Source: Poa pratensis (taxonomy: Eukaryota; Streptophyta; Magnoliopsida; Poales; Poaceae). From it: a stretch of DNA of 64,000 bases. Where the stretch lies: the NCBI GenBank assembly GCA_947311845.1, contig CAMZMU010000111.1, positions 26,419,638-26,483,637 on the forward strand. Direction: 5' to 3'. Shown here one piece after another: positions 11,691 through 24,708 of the stretch; within the stretch, counting starts at the first letter, position 1, and every line of letters starts with the position of its first letter. Both the position numbers and the translations under genes were made by a program. The notes beneath the pieces were generated by a model. It did no database searches and had not been told where the DNA came from. It saw only the letters and a list, made by a program, of their open reading frames with translations.

Positions 11691-12434
11691 GTATTTATAG
11701 AAATACTTCAATTTTGTGAATTTTTTTTTAAAAAAGAACTGGGAGGCCGGGCTGGAGGAAGCTCACGGCGGCGGCGATTCCGGCGTGCCTCGGGCGTCCC
11801 AGCACGCGAGACTTGACGGAAATGGAGAGGGGATAAGCATGCATGAATTTGACATAAACATATAGGTTACAATTTTCTGAACATTTTGGTATATTACTTG
11901 TATTTTTCTGGTAACCCGTGCCTTGCAACGGGAGAAAAATCCGCGTCGTTCAAACCAATAAATCGGCCTATCCATAAATTAGTTATTTTGTTCTCCTAAA
12001 TAAACATGGTTAAAAGTTGTTAAATATGCATGAATTTTGATACCAGTAGACAGATTTAATTTTTCTGAACATTTTGATATATTGAACACTTTTTTCTGAA
12101 TTGCAGATCAGAAGTTATAGATTATACAATTTTGGCCATTTTTCTGAAATTTCTGGAAATGTTTAAAATTCTGATAACCGGACCCACATGGCTGGATTTT
12201 AATAATTACTGAAATTCTTTATCAAAATGAATAAAATTCTGACGGCTGGGGCCCACAATGACGTCACTTGCTGCGGTTGATTACGGAGATGACCGCGTCG
12301 TTGCGAGAAGGTCCCTGGATTGCCCGAAAATTGCAAATAAGTCCCTCCAACGTACGGAACGATGAAGGATGGCTTATTCCGGAGGACCGATTTAGAATTT
12401 TTGAGAAGGCGGGGGATTTTCTGCAAAAAAGCGG
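11691..12434. other. Intergenic DNA, no gene seen
   Basis: A short GC-rich patch at 11740-11815 and the phrase ACCCGTGCCTTGCAACGGG near 11912-11930 (a motif common in grass repeats) stand out. Otherwise nothing can be supported. Confidence 0.4.
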
Positions 12435-12480
12435 TCAGCACTGAACAGTGATGAATAGTGCGCGAATTAGTAATAATGTT

Positions 12481-12755
12481 GGCCAAGTTGTGACATCAAG
12501 GTCGGGGATTCCGAGCCACTCCTTCATGAGGATCCCCCTCCGCGCAAGCCTATCCGCCATCCAAAGCCTATTTTGAAGTGCAAGCCACCAAGTTACACTA
12601 TCACTGGTACAGAACGATACGACATAATATGATTTCGACGCGCTCGTGGACGTTGGATCGTGATGAATCGCCATCTTCACGTCTGGACCCTTGGCCGAAT
12701 GCATCATTTCCTTGGCAACTGGGGGCTCTTTTACGGTACAAATTACTTGTCTCAC
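12481..12755 (-). pseudogene. LINE zf-RVT domain fragment
   Basis: The minus-strand frame contains DSVTWWLALQNRLWMADRLA followed by RRG, the hallmark of the zinc-binding region that follows reverse transcriptase in plant LINEs (zf-RVT). The cysteine-histidine cluster that should follow is replaced by unrelated sequence after about 12520, so the fragment is cut on that side. No poly(A) tail or target duplication is visible. Confidence 0.6.
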
Positions 12756-12899
12756 GCGGTAGTAGTATTAAGCCATATCCACCATTAATTGTTTGGGCTA
12801 TTTTAGACAACTTATTATTTGTAAGGGGGGCAATTGACTATGTTTGTTCTATCCATCCACAACGCAAAGGAAACAGAGACAAGTCGTAAAAAGGATCTA

Positions 12900-13238
12900 A
12901 TAGCGAAACGTTCTTCATCTAGCGGACGAATGGGATGCAATAGGAACTATATCGGAACGGATTCCTTGGAGATTCTTAATGCTCTATCGGATCTGATCAA
13001 CCATAGGACAGTGGGCGCGGCGGCGTCTTTAGATGAATGTCGTCTGATCATGGCAAGTTTTGAGTCGACACGCTTTACCCAGAGAAGTAAACAAAGCGGC
13101 ACACTTAGTTGCGAGTAGTGTAGATGATAATAATGTTTGGCTCGATGAACCGTATGTGTTCTTGTTTCCGCAACTTGTGGAAGATGTAACCGATATTGCT
13201 TGATTCAATAAAGGTTACAAATTTGTTTTAAAAAAAGA
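12900..13238 (+). pseudogene. LINE RNase H-like (RVT_3) C-terminus with 3' UTR
   Basis: The frame to about 13085 reads SLEILNALSDLINHRTVGAA and DECRLIMASFESTRF. The next frame reads REVNKAAHLVASS and ends in a Leu/Val-rich tail at the TGA 13201-13203. This is the RNase H-like segment plus C-terminal tail found at the end of plant non-LTR reverse transcriptases. The tail TTCAATAAAGGTTACAAATT and the A-run at 13231-13237 fit a LINE 3' end. The frame change near 13090 needs one extra or two missing bases. Confidence 0.65.
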
Positions 13239-14260
13239 GTCCGTAAAAAATAAAAACAAAGTCGCTGCTATTTCCTGTCGCCGTCATCGACTGGAGACAG
13301 ATCGCGAGTGTTACCGCACGCGGCCCGTCACCCTTGCACGCGCCCCTGCTGTTGTTGGCGCCCCTGTCGAGGGGAAAGTTTTCCTGCAAGCAACTTGCCA
13401 TATTGCCACAATTATCAGTTGGAATTTTAGCGTGGAACTTCCATCCAGTTGCATTAGTAATTTATGAAACTAGTATCTATGTACAAGTCAGGGGGGGCCG
13501 CCGCCCCCCAGCCCAAGAAGAACTTGCAAAAAATCAGTGCATTTCAGCCCATTTTTGTCCAAAAACTGTGAATTTGGCCCATTTGCCCCCCCCCCCCCCC
13601 AATTCTGGCCCAGTGTGCTTTTGTAGCCCATTTGCCCCCCACTGTCGTGCTCGACGCACGTATAATATTGTAACATATATAAAAGAATTATCGAAAACTT
13701 AATCTCATTATCCAAGTGAAAACCACTTATTTAGACTTCTGACAAATTGTTCCCTTGCTTAATTGATTATTTTAGGTTGTTATTTCAGTATCATGATAGC
13801 ATGCTACTAATTATATTCAAGATGTTCTAAAGTTGAAAAGAATATAAATCTTTGTAGGATGCTAATTTCTGCCTTTCTGTAAACTATATAATGATCTAGG
13901 TTTGTTCCACATAGGGCTAAGCAGCTAAGACAATCTACATAATAAGCTATGTCTGATCTAATCAGTGGGCAGAAAGTATAGAAGAGCGACGCTGTAGAGT
14001 TGAACAAGAAGACTTTGCGTTCAAGATCAGCGATGCGAACTGGTCCCTTCCTAATACAACAGGCTACAGTGCAAGACTAGACGGCTGCGGAATGTTCTAA
14101 AAGAAATGAAGAACAAAGAGAATGGAAGGAATAGTGAAGACAATAAAGAGCAGGATTCGCTGCCGGCTGTTCTTCAAATGATTTTTGTGTGTACTCTGCT
14201 GTGTACTACATACTTTTCCGTTTTATCATGTCAAATTTCATCAAGCGAATTTCAACAAGT
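13239..14260. other. Intergenic DNA with a poly-C tract
   Basis: Contains a run of about 16 C at 13584-13600 and GGGGGGCC at 13491-13498. No supported gene or repeat family. Confidence 0.4.
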
Positions 14261-14275
14261 TCTGCACTCTATTTT

Positions 14276-15936
14276 TTTTGAGGCCAAGGTGGTCGTACCA
14301 CCGCTCGAATAGATAGAAAGAATTGACCCAGTTTATAAGGGAAACCGGGTCCAAAAACCATACAAACTGTACAAAAGAATGACACAAACGAAGCAACTCG
14401 TCGTCCACACGACCCAAGTCGACAAACGCCACAACACACACCACCCGCTCCAGGGCCGCCGCCCCGGCGTAACAACCAGATCGACCTTCGCATTGCCCAA
14501 AAGCGATCCAGTCATGGTCGACGAACCCTCTGCCCACGCAGTCTTCATCCAGATTGCCACCAAAACCACCATGTACCGGGGCCGCCGCCCCGGAGAATCA
14601 ACCAGATCGACCTTCGCATTGCCCGAAGATGATCCAGTCAGGTCGACGAACCCTCTGCCCTCGCAGTCTCCATCCAGGTCGCCACCCAGACCCCCGCTAG
14701 ACAACGGCTCTGCCTCATAGAACCGTCGTGGCGTGGGAGACCGAGGCCGCCGCCTCGACGTCCACCACCATCCGGGGCCGTTGCCCCGACGTCCACCCCC
14801 CACCACCACACGCACCATTTTGCACATCCGCCGCGAAACCGTCGCACCACGCAGGCCAAGAGCTCCAAAGCGGCGCCTCCAACAAGGTAGTGACGAGATC
14901 GTCACCGCCGCCCGCTCCCGAGGAGCTAGATTTTCACCCGGAGCCCTTGGAACCACACGCGTTAGTCGAGGTCGAAAAGCTCCACAACAACGCCAACAGG
15001 AAGGAGAACGACGCCCGAGGGCGCCGCCGTCGTCGGCACCGACCGAAGTCCGTGCGAGCTTTCGCCCGGAGTTCAACCCGACCGCAAAGCTTCGGGAGCC
15101 GCAGGACGGCGTCCTGGTCGTGTCGTCAACCGCCGAGCTCCACCGCATGCCACTGCCGCCGCGGCACCTCCCTCCCCGGCAGCTGGCATGCCCGCATCGA
15201 TCCGGGGCCGCCGCCCTGGCCTTCACGTCGCCCGGGTGCCGGAGCACGGCAGCCGGAGGCCACCTACCGCGCCGGAACCTCCACCCTTCACCATGCCTCC
15301 TGCCGCGCCGCCCCTCCTCGACGGGGCCTCCGCCTCCGCCCGCACGAACGGCTGCTGAACCCGCGCGCCCCCGCCCAGGCCCTGCGAGCCAAAGCCCACT
15401 GGGCGCGCACCTCCGCCGCATCCAGCCGACGCCCAGCGCCACCGCCGATCCTGCCAACGCCCAGCACCCTCTCCTCTGCTCCCTGCCGAAGCCCCAGACC
15501 CCACACCGGTGCATCCGCCTTCGCCCGCACGAAACCACGAAGCGCACCTGCCCGCCCCAAACAGGGCCAGACGGGCCTATCGGCCCGCCAAGCCCATCGG
15601 GCGAGCCACCTCTCTGGCGACGGCGCTGCAGACCACCCACGCCTCCGCCTGCAACCTCCGGCCGCCGCCATCTCCCGAGCCCGCCGGCTCGGCGTCCTCC
15701 TCCCAGACCGGCGCCGCCCCCACGGGCCCGTCATCCACCAACCGAGAGAAGAGGACCGCCCCCTCCAACCACCTTTTGGCAGCGCAGGGGTGCCGCCACC
15801 GCCGCGGCCGAGGCCGGCGACGGCAGCGGCAGAGATTGCTCGGGCGGGAGGGGGCTGGCGGCGCCGCTTGAGTCGCCCCTAGCGCCGCTGGGGGGCGACG
15901 CGAGGGGAGTTTTTTACCATGATGGGTTTTAAAAGC
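14276..15936 (-). mobile_element. Non-autonomous LINE-like retroelement, 1.66 kb
   Basis: The direct repeat TCTGCACTCTATTTT occurs at 14261-14275 and 15937-15951 and brackets the insertion. The T-run just inside the left copy is the poly(A) tail, so the element reads right to left. Its 3' end (CTATCTATTCGAGCGGTGGTACGACCACC read on minus, in two parts) resembles the end of the element at 25533. The body is GC-rich and contains a ~130-bp tandem duplication (about 14445-14575 and 14580-14700). Long overlapping frames exist on both strands (435 codons minus; 384 and 399 codons plus), but none shows LINE ORF1, endonuclease or reverse transcriptase motifs, so I read them as the effect of few stop codons in GC-rich DNA. 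Confidence 0.8.
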
Positions 15937-15980
15937 TCTGCACTCTATTTTAAGGGAAACATCAGTTATTTGTTACATAC

Positions 15981-16265
15981 ACTAGTAGAAAAGAGGCCTT
16001 TCGTCCGGGCCATTAGTCCCGGCCATGGCCTGGGCCGGGACTAATGGTCCGGACACGTCGCCCCGAAAACGCCGAAGCGTACGGCACCCATTAGTCCCGG
16101 TTTGTTAGTGGCCTTTAGTCCCGGTTTGAGCCACGAACCGGGACTAAAGGGCTTGCACCAGGCGAACGGTTGCCACCACCCCTTTAGTCCCGGTTCGTGG
16201 CTCAAACCGGGACTAAAGGTAGGGGCCTTTAGTCCCAGTTTGAGCCACCAACCGGGACTAAAGGG
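15981..16265 (+). repeat. Left TIR and subterminal palindromes (TTTAGTCCCGG type)
   Basis: CACTA terminus at 15981, then six to seven copies of TTAGTCCCGG or its complement in inverted pairs. One example is around 16125-16148, with a loop of GAGCCACGA. In Spm-type elements such subterminal repeats are the binding sites of the TNPA protein; that role is inferred here. Confidence 0.85.
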
Positions 16266-16467
16266 CCTGCAAAAAAAGTACCTAACGCAAAAAAAGTACC
16301 TAACGCAACCTCCTATGCAAAAAAAATAAACAAAAATGATAAAAACTTCAAATTTTAAAATCCTTTGACGTGCCTGTACCTAACGCAACCTACTTTTAGG
16401 CAAAATTTTAAAATTTGAATTTTGATTTTTTTGCAAAAATAGTTGATCTCAATTTAAAATGACTATA

Positions 16468-19400
16468 ACTTTCAATTTTTCACACTCAGAAAATGGTTTT
16501 TTTGTGCAATGAAAAGGAAAACTTTCTTCGTCAACATTGTCCGTGCTTCCAAGATGCATGTTTGTGTAGAATATGGGCACATTTGAACAAACTATGCCAT
16601 GGATGTGGCCATAACACCCGTCATTTGGACCGAAAGCCAAGAATCTTCGTAGAATATAGCTCATTTCTGTGAACACCTTTTCAATATAACTGTCGTATTC
16701 CAAGTTTATTATTTTTTGTGGATACTAGGACATATATAATGAAACCACGCGAAGGTCTTACATCATTTTGAATTTTTTAGAATTTTCTATGCCGATTTCA
16801 AACAAAAGTCAAGACGGCGGGCATGACCGTTCGTAGCTAGGGGTTGAATATTGAGAAACTCTTGGTGTATCTCTGATGAAATAGGTAGTTGTGTACCCAA
16901 AAATGATTTTTTCCAAAAATCATGAGCAAACTACGAGGCACCTGTAGTTCAAATTTGACCCGTTTCCAGCCGAATCGGCAGAAACTTGTGTTTTTCAAAA
17001 GAGGTGTATGGAAACATTTTCAGGGCTAACAATTTGGTTATTTGTGCATATAACATGGGCTAGTATCTTCAAAAAATGTAGTTATCAAGTTTTGCAACAT
17101 ATTTGTGGCTGGTGCTTTGCAAAAAAATTCCATTTTCACACTCCGAAAATGGAAAATGGTTTTTATGTGCAATGAAAAGGAAAACTTTCTTCGTCAACAT
17201 TGTCCGTGCTTCCAAGATGCATGTATGTGTACAATACGGGCACATTTCAACAAACTATGCCATGGATGTGGCCATAACACCCGTCATTTGGACCGAAAGC
17301 CAAGAATCTTCGTAGAAGATAGCTCATTTCTGTGAACACCTTTTGAATCTAGCTGTCATATTCCAAGATTATTATTTTTTGTGGATACTAGGACATGTAT
17401 AATGAAACCACGTGAAGGTCTTACATCATTTTGAATTTTTTAGAATTTTCTATGCCGATTTCAAACAAAAGTCAAGACGGCGGGCATGACCGTTCGTAGC
17501 TAGGGGTTGAATATTGAGAAACTCTTGGTGTATCTCTGATGAAATAGGTAGTTGTGTACCCAAAAATGATTTTTTCCAAAAATCATGAGCAAACTACGAG
17601 GCACCTGTAGTTCAAATTTGACCCGTTTCCAACCGAATCGGCAGAAACTTGTGTTTTTCAAAAGAGGTGTATGGAAACATTTTCAGGGCTAACAATTTGG
17701 TTATTTGTGCATATAACATGGGCTAGTATCTTCAAAAAATGTAGTTCTCAAGTTTTGCAACATATTTGTGGCTGGTGCTTTGCAAAAAAATTCCATTTTC
17801 ACACTCCGAAAATGGAAAATGGTTTTTATGTGCAATGAAAAGGAAAACTTTCTTCGTCAACATTGTCCGTGCTTCCAAGATGCATGTATGTGTACAATAT
17901 GGGCACATTTCAACAAACTATGCCATGGATGTGGCCATAACACCCGTCATTTGGACAGAAAGCCAAGAATCTTCGTAGAAGATAGCTCATTTCTGTGAAC
18001 ACCTTTTGAATCTAGCTGTCATATTCAAAGTTTATTATTTTTTGTGGATACTAGGACATGTATAATGAAACCACGCGAAGGTCTTACATCATTTTGAATT
18101 TTTTAGAATTTTCTATGCCGATTTCAAACAAAAGTCAAGACGGCGGGCATGACCGTTCGTAGCTAGGGGTTGAATATTGAGAAACTCTTGGTGTATCTCT
18201 GATGAAATAGGTAGTTGTGTACCCAAAAATGATTTTTTCCAAAAATCATGAGCAAACTACGAGGCACCTGTAGTTCAAATTTGACCCGTTTCCAGCCGAA
18301 TCGGCAGAAACTTGTGTTTTTCAAAAGAGGTGTATGGAAACATTTTCAGGGCTAACAATTTGGTTATTTATGCATATAACATGGGCTAGTATCTTCAAAA
18401 AATGTAGTTATCAAGTTTTGCAACATATTTGTGGCTGGTGCTTTGCAAAAAAATTCCATTTTCACACTCTGAAAATGGAAAATGGTTTTTATGTGCAATG
18501 AAAAGGAAAACTTTCTTCGTCAACATTGTCCGTGCTTCCAAGATGCATGTATGTGTACAATACGGGCACATTTCAACAAACTATGCCATGGATGTGGCCA
18601 TAACACCCGTCATTTGGACAGAAAGCCAAGAATCTTCGTAGAAGATAGCTCATTTCTGTGAACACCTTTTGAATCTAGCTGTCATATTCCAAGTTTATTA
18701 TTTTTTGTGGATACTAGGACATGTATAATGAAACCACGCGAAGGTCTTACATCATTTTGAATTTTATAGAATTTTCTATGCCGATTTCTAACAAAAGTCA
18801 AGACGGCGGGCATGACCGTTCGTAGCTAGGGGTTGAATATTGAGAAACTCTTGGTGTATCTCTGATGAAATAGGTAGTTGTGTACCCAAAAATGATTTTT
18901 TCCAAAAATCATGAGCAAACTACGAGGCACCTGTAGTTCAAATTTGACCCGTTTCCATCCGAATCGGCAGAAACTTGTGTTTTTCAAAAGAGGTGTATGG
19001 AAACCTTTTCAGGGCCAACAATTTGGTTATTTGTGCATATAACATGGGCTAGTATCTTCAAAAAATGTAGTTCTCAAGTTTTGCAACATATTTGTGGCTG
19101 GTGCTTTGCAAAAAAATTCCATTTTCACACTCCGAAAATGGAAAATGGTTTTTCTGTGCAATGAAAAGGAAAACTTTCTTCGACAACATTGTCCGTGCTT
19201 CTAAGATGCATGTATGTGTACAATACGGGCACATTTGAACAAACTATGCCATGGATGTGGCCATAACACCCGTCATTTGGACCGAAAGCCAAGAATCTTC
19301 GTAGAAGATAGCTCATTTCTGTGAACACCTTTTGAATCTAGCTGTCATATTCCAAGTTTATTATTTTTTGTGGATACTAGGACATGTATAATGAAACCAC

Positions 19401-22400
19401 GCGAAGGTCTTACATCATTTTGAATTTTTTAGAATTTTCTATGCCGATTTCAAACAAAAGTCAAGACGGCGGGCATGACCGTTCGTAGCTAGGGGTTGAA
19501 TATTGAGAAACTCTTGGTGTATCTCTGATGAAATAGGTAGTTGTGTACCCAAAAATGATTTTTTCCAAAAATCATGAGCAAACTACGAGGCACCTGTAGT
19601 TCAAATTTGACCCGTTTCCATCCGAATCGGCAGAAACTTGTGTTTTTCAAAAGAGGTGTATGGAAACATTTTCAGGGCTAACAATTTGGTTATTTGTGCA
19701 TATAACATGGGCTAGTATCTTCAAAAAATGTAGTTCTCAAGTTTTGCAACATATTTGTGGCTGGTGCTTTGCAAAAAAATTCCATTTTCACACTCCGAAA
19801 ATGGAAAATGGTTTTTATGTGCAATGAAAAGGAAAACTTTCTTCGTCAACATTGTCCGTGCTTCCAAGATGCATGTATGTGTACAATATGGGCACATTTC
19901 AACAAACTATGCCATGGATGTGGCCATAACACCCGTCATTTGGACAGAAAGCCAAGAATCTTCGTAGAAGATAGCTCATTTCTGTGAACACCTTTTGAAT
20001 CTAGCTGTCATATTCCAAGTTTATTATTTTTTGTGGATACTAGGACATGTATAATGAAACCACGCGAAGGTCTTACATCATTTTGAATTTTTTAGAATTT
20101 TCTATGCCGATTTCAAACAAAAGTCAAGACGGCGGGCATGACCGTTCGTAGCTAGGGGTTGAATATTGAGAAACTCTTGGTGTATCTCTGATGAAATAGG
20201 TAGTTGTGTACCCAAAAATGATTTTTTCCAAAAATCATGAGCAAACTACGAGGCACCTGTAGTTCAAATTTGACCCGTTTCCAGCCGAATCGGCAGAAAC
20301 TTGTGTTTTTCAAAAGAGGTGTATGGAAACATTTTCAGGGCTAACAATTTGGTTATTTATGCATATAACATGGGCTAGTATCTTCAAAAAATGTAGTTAT
20401 CAAGTTTTGCAACATATTTGTGGCTGGTGCTTTGCAAAAAAATTCCATTTTCACACTCCGAAAATGGAAAATGGTTTTTATGTGCAATGAAAAGGAAAAC
20501 TTTCTTCGTCAACATTGTCCGTGCTTCCAAGATGCATGTATGTGTACAATACGGGCACATTTCAACAAACTATGCCATGGATGTGGCCATAACACCCGTC
20601 ATTTGGACCGAAAGCCAAGAATCTTCGTAGAAGATAGCTCATTTCTGTGAACACCTTTTGAATCTAGCTGTCATATTCCAAGATTATTATTTTTTATGGA
20701 TACTAGGACATGTATAATGAAACCACGTGAAGGTCTTACATCATTTTGAATTTTTTAGAATTTTCTATGCCGATTTCAAACAAAAGTCAAGACGGCGGGC
20801 ATGACCGTTCGTAGCTAGGGGTTGAATATTGAGAAACTCTTGGTGTATCTCTGATGAAATAGGTAGTTGTGTACCCAAAAATGATTTTTTCCAAAAATCA
20901 TGAGCAAACTACGAGGCACCTGTAGTTCAAATTTGACCCGTTTCCAACCGAATCGGCAGAAACTTGTGTTTTTCAAAAGAGGTGTATGGAAACATTTTCA
21001 GGGCTAACAATTTGGTTATTTATGCATATAACATGGGCTAGTATCTTCAAAAAATGTAGTTCTCAAGTTTTGCAACATATTTGTGGCTGGTGCTTTGCAA
21101 AAAAATTCCATTTTCACACTCCGAAAATGGAAAATGGTTTTTATGTGCAATGAAAAGGAAAACTTTCTTCGTCAACATTGTCCGTGCTTCCAAGATGCAT
21201 GTATGTGTACAATACGGGCACATTTCAACAAACTATGCCATGGATGTGGCCATAACACCCGTCATTTGGACAGAAAGCCAAGAATCTTCGTAGAAGATAG
21301 CTCATTTCTGTGAACACCTTTTGAATCTAGCTGTCATATTCCAAGTTTATTATTTTTTGTGGATACTAGGACATGTATAATGAAACCACGCGAAGGTCTT
21401 ACATCATTTTGAATTTTATAGAATTTTCTATGCCGATTTCAAACAAAAGTCAAGACGGCGGGCATGACCGTTCGTAGCTAGGGGTTGAATATTGAGAAAC
21501 TCTTGGTGTATCTCTGATGAAATAGGTAGTTGTGTACCCAAAAATGATTTTTTCCAAAAATCATGAGCAAACTACGAGGCACCTGTAGTTCAAATTTGAC
21601 CCGTTTCCATCCGAATCGGCAGAAACTTGTGTTTTTCAAAAGAGGTGTATGGAAACCTTTTCAGGGCCAACAATTTGGTTATTTGTGCATATAACATGGG
21701 CTAGTATCTTCAAAAAATGTAGTTCTCAAGTTTTGCAACATATTTGTGGCTGGTGCTTTGCAAAAAAATTCCATTTTCACACTCCGAAAATGGAAAATGG
21801 TTTTTCTGTGCAATGAAAAGGAAAACTTTCTTCGACAACATTGTCCGTGCTTCTAAGATGCATGTATGTGTACAATACGGGCACATTTGAACAAACTATG
21901 CCATGGATGTGGCCATAACACCCGTCATTTGGACCGAAAGCCAAGAATCTTCGTAGAAGATAGCTCATTTCGGTGAACACCTTTTGAATCTAGCTGTCAT
22001 ATTCCAAGTTTAGTATTTTTGGTTGATACTAGGACATGTATAATGACACCACGCGAAGGTCTTACATCATTTTGAATTTTTTTGAATTTTTTAGAATTTT
22101 CTATGCCGATTTCAAACAAAAGTCAAGACGGCGGGCTTGACCGTTCATAGCTAGGGGTTGAATATTGAGAAACTCTTGGTGTATCTCTGATGAAATAGGT
22201 AGTTGTGTACCTAAAAATGATTTTTTTCCAAAAATCATGATCAAACTACGAGGCACCTGTAGTTCAAATTTGACCCGTTTCCAACCGAATCGGCAGAAAC
22301 TTGTGTTTTTCAAAAGAGGTGTATGGAAACCTTTTCAGGGCCAACAATTTGGTTATTTGTGCATATAACATGGGCTAGTATCTTCAAAAAATGTAGTTCT

Positions 22401-23356
22401 CAAGTTTTGCAACATATTTGTGGCTGGTGCTTTGCAAAAAAATTCCATTTTCACACTCCGAAAATGGAAAATGGTTTTTCTGTGCAATGAAAAGGAAAAC
22501 CTTCTTCGTCAACATTGTCCGTGCTTCTAAGATGCATGTATGTGTACAATACGGGCACATTTCAACAAACTATGCCATGGATGTGGCCATAACACCCGTC
22601 ATTTGGACCGAAAGCCAAGAATCTTCGTAGAAGATAGCTCATTTCTGTGAACACCTTTTGAATCTAGCTGTCATATTCCAAGTTTAGTATTTTTGGTGGA
22701 TACTAGGACATGTATAATGACACCACGCGAAGGTCTTACATCATTTTGAATTTTTTTGAATTTTTTAGAATTTTCTATGCCGATTTCAAACAAAAGTCAA
22801 GACGGCGGGCTTGACCGTTCATAGCTAGGGGTTGAATATTGAGAAACTCTTGGTGTATCTCTGATGAAATAGGTAGTTGTGTACCCAAAAATGATTTTTT
22901 CCAAAAATCATGAGCAAACTACGAGGCACCTGTAGTCCAAATTTGACCCGTTTCCAACCGAATCGGCAGAAACTTGTGTTTTTCAAAAGAGGTGTATGGA
23001 AACCTTTTCAGGGCCAACAATTTGGTTATTTGTGCATATAACATGGGCTAGTATCTTCAAAAAATGTAGTTCTCAAGTTTTGCAACATATTTGTGGCTGG
23101 TGCTTTGCAAAAAAATTCCATTTTCACACTCCGAAAATGGAAAATTGTTTTTCTGTGCAATGAAAAGGAAAACTTTCTTCGTCAACATTGACTGTGCTTC
23201 CAGGATGCATGTATGTGTACAATATGGGCACATTTCAACAAACTATGACATGGATGTGGCCATAACACCCGTCATTTGGACCGAAAGCCAAGAATCTTCG
23301 TAGAAGATAGCTCATTTCCGTGAACACCTTTTGAATCTAGCTGTCATATTCCAAGT
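16468..23356 (+). repeat. 663-bp tandem repeat array, ~10.4 copies
   Basis: The phrase TTCACACTC(C)GAAAATGG recurs near 16470, 17131, 17794, 18457, 19120, 19783, 20446, 21109, 21772, 22446 and 23119. The period is 663 bp, then about 674 in the last two because of an 11-bp TTTTTTTGAAT expansion. Copies are mostly above 95% alike by eye. Small frames of 67-76 codons recur in each copy on both strands, including a Cys/His-rich one, but each is a by-product of unit identity. The last copy is cut after about 238 bp. Confidence 0.95.
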
Positions 23357-23786
23357 GTGTTATAGGTTTTGGATTGCAAAGATTGCACTCCGGGGTGTGA
23401 CCTGCTTCACCGACATCCACTTCTCTCTAGTGAGTTTACATGCACTTATAGCGTGATAGTCCCCGATTGGACAAGCCGGAGGAAAACTTGTCAAGAGTTG
23501 GGTTATGGATGATATGGATGTCATATTTGGATTTCTCTCATTTTTCTAATCGATTTAGACATATTATTTATCAAATTTCGATTTACGGATTTGCAGATAT
23601 GAATTATTCAATATTAAATGGAAAAAGGCAAATAAGTTAATTATTATTTGCATTCAAGAATATTTTAATTCAATATTATTATTAATGATTCATTTATTTT
23701 TATTTAAACAATTATTTCGATTCATAAAATAAAGGTGTGTGACATCATAGTCCATGGGTTAATAGGATTGATAGGATACTATTGTC
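23357..23786. other. CACTA unique right-internal region
   Basis: AT-rich DNA between the tandem array and the nested LINE. No coding motif seen. Confidence 0.5.
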
Positions 23787-23825
23787 AGGTAAGCATCTGT
23801 TACATGCCAGCCTGGTTCGGGTATT

Positions 23826-24617
23826 TCGGTCTTGTTTTGGGCTGGTAAATGGTCCAGTGAGCTCATTGGACAGTATTTCCCACACTTACATTCATTCGCA
23901 ATTGATCAAAACATCTCACTCCAGAATGCCTTGGAGGTTTTACTAAGTGAGGACCCGCATGATCTATTTCACCTTCCGCTCTCTCTGGTTGCGGCACAAC
24001 AACTAGATGCCCTCTTGGCATTCACTCAGAATAGAGAGGTGAATCTGGATAAAGATTTATGGCAGTTAACTGATCCGAATAGGAATTACTCCAGTCGGAG
24101 GGTATATGCTGCTTTAGCACCCGCTGATCTTGCACCTGCACCATTGAGATGGATTTGGAAGTCCTGTGTGATGCCTAAGCACAAGTTCTTTTTCTGGCTT
24201 CTTTTGTAAGATCGTTTGAATACCAGAGACTTACTTACCAGAAAGAATTTCCATGTTGATTCACGCAATTGTGTTTTATGTGAAGATGTGATGAATGAAG
24301 ACTTCATTCACCTCTTCTTCTCTTGTGACTTCAGTCAGCAGTTTTGGTGGAAGCTGAACATGGAATGGAACTCTGAGTTGCCCATCTTTGATATGCTTAT
24401 TGAGGCTAGGAATCGGTATAAATTTATCTGTTTCAAGGAGAGCCTTATTATTGGCTGTTGGAGTTTATGGAATCTCAGGAACAAATTCATTTTCACCAAT
24501 CAGGCCATCAGTCAACAAGTTTGTTTTACTTTCTTTAAAGAAGCTTTTGTACTTGTTAGACATAGAGCTAAGCCTAGCATGCAAGAAGGCATGTCACAGT
24601 GGCTACATACTTTGTAA
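23826..24617 (+). pseudogene. LINE ORF2 C-terminus (zf-RVT region)
   Basis: One frame runs from about 23826 to a TAA at 24615-24617 with a single internal TAA at 24207-24209. It reads WIWKSCVMPKHKFFFWLLL, then DRLNTRDLLTRKNF, then CVLCEDVMNEDFIHLFFSC. This is the zinc-binding zf-RVT domain with its Cys-x2-Cys and His/Cys pairs intact. The tail has LIIGCWSLWNLRNKFIF, the usual 'W.iWk.RN' block. The stop replaces a leucine (TTA/TTG to TAA). No endonuclease or polymerase region is present, so the copy could never move itself. Confidence 0.88.
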
Positions 24618-24672
24618 CTTAAGTACTGGACTTTGTACCGATTTACCCTGTTTTTTTATAAAATGAGAAAAT

Positions 24673-24708
24673 GACGCAGTAGGGATCTTCCCTACTGTTC
24701 TTTGCGTC
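24673..24708 (+). other. LINE 3'-terminal stem-loop
   Basis: GACGCAGTAGGGA pairs with TCCCTAC and TGCGTC across a 7-base bulge, directly before the poly(A). A hairpin at the 3' end of the RNA is what some LINE reverse transcriptases recognise; the role here is inferred. Confidence 0.6.

Noticed and set aside
14333..15932. 435-, 399- and 384-codon ORFs on opposite strands
   Set aside because: Very GC-rich DNA with few stops; overlapping frames on both strands and no domain. Kept only as a test in findings.
16468..23356. Recurring 67-76-codon ORFs, one Cys/His-rich (CHGCGHNTRH), in each 663-bp unit
   Set aside because: Present in overlapping frames and on both strands simply because units are near-identical; no start context or domain.
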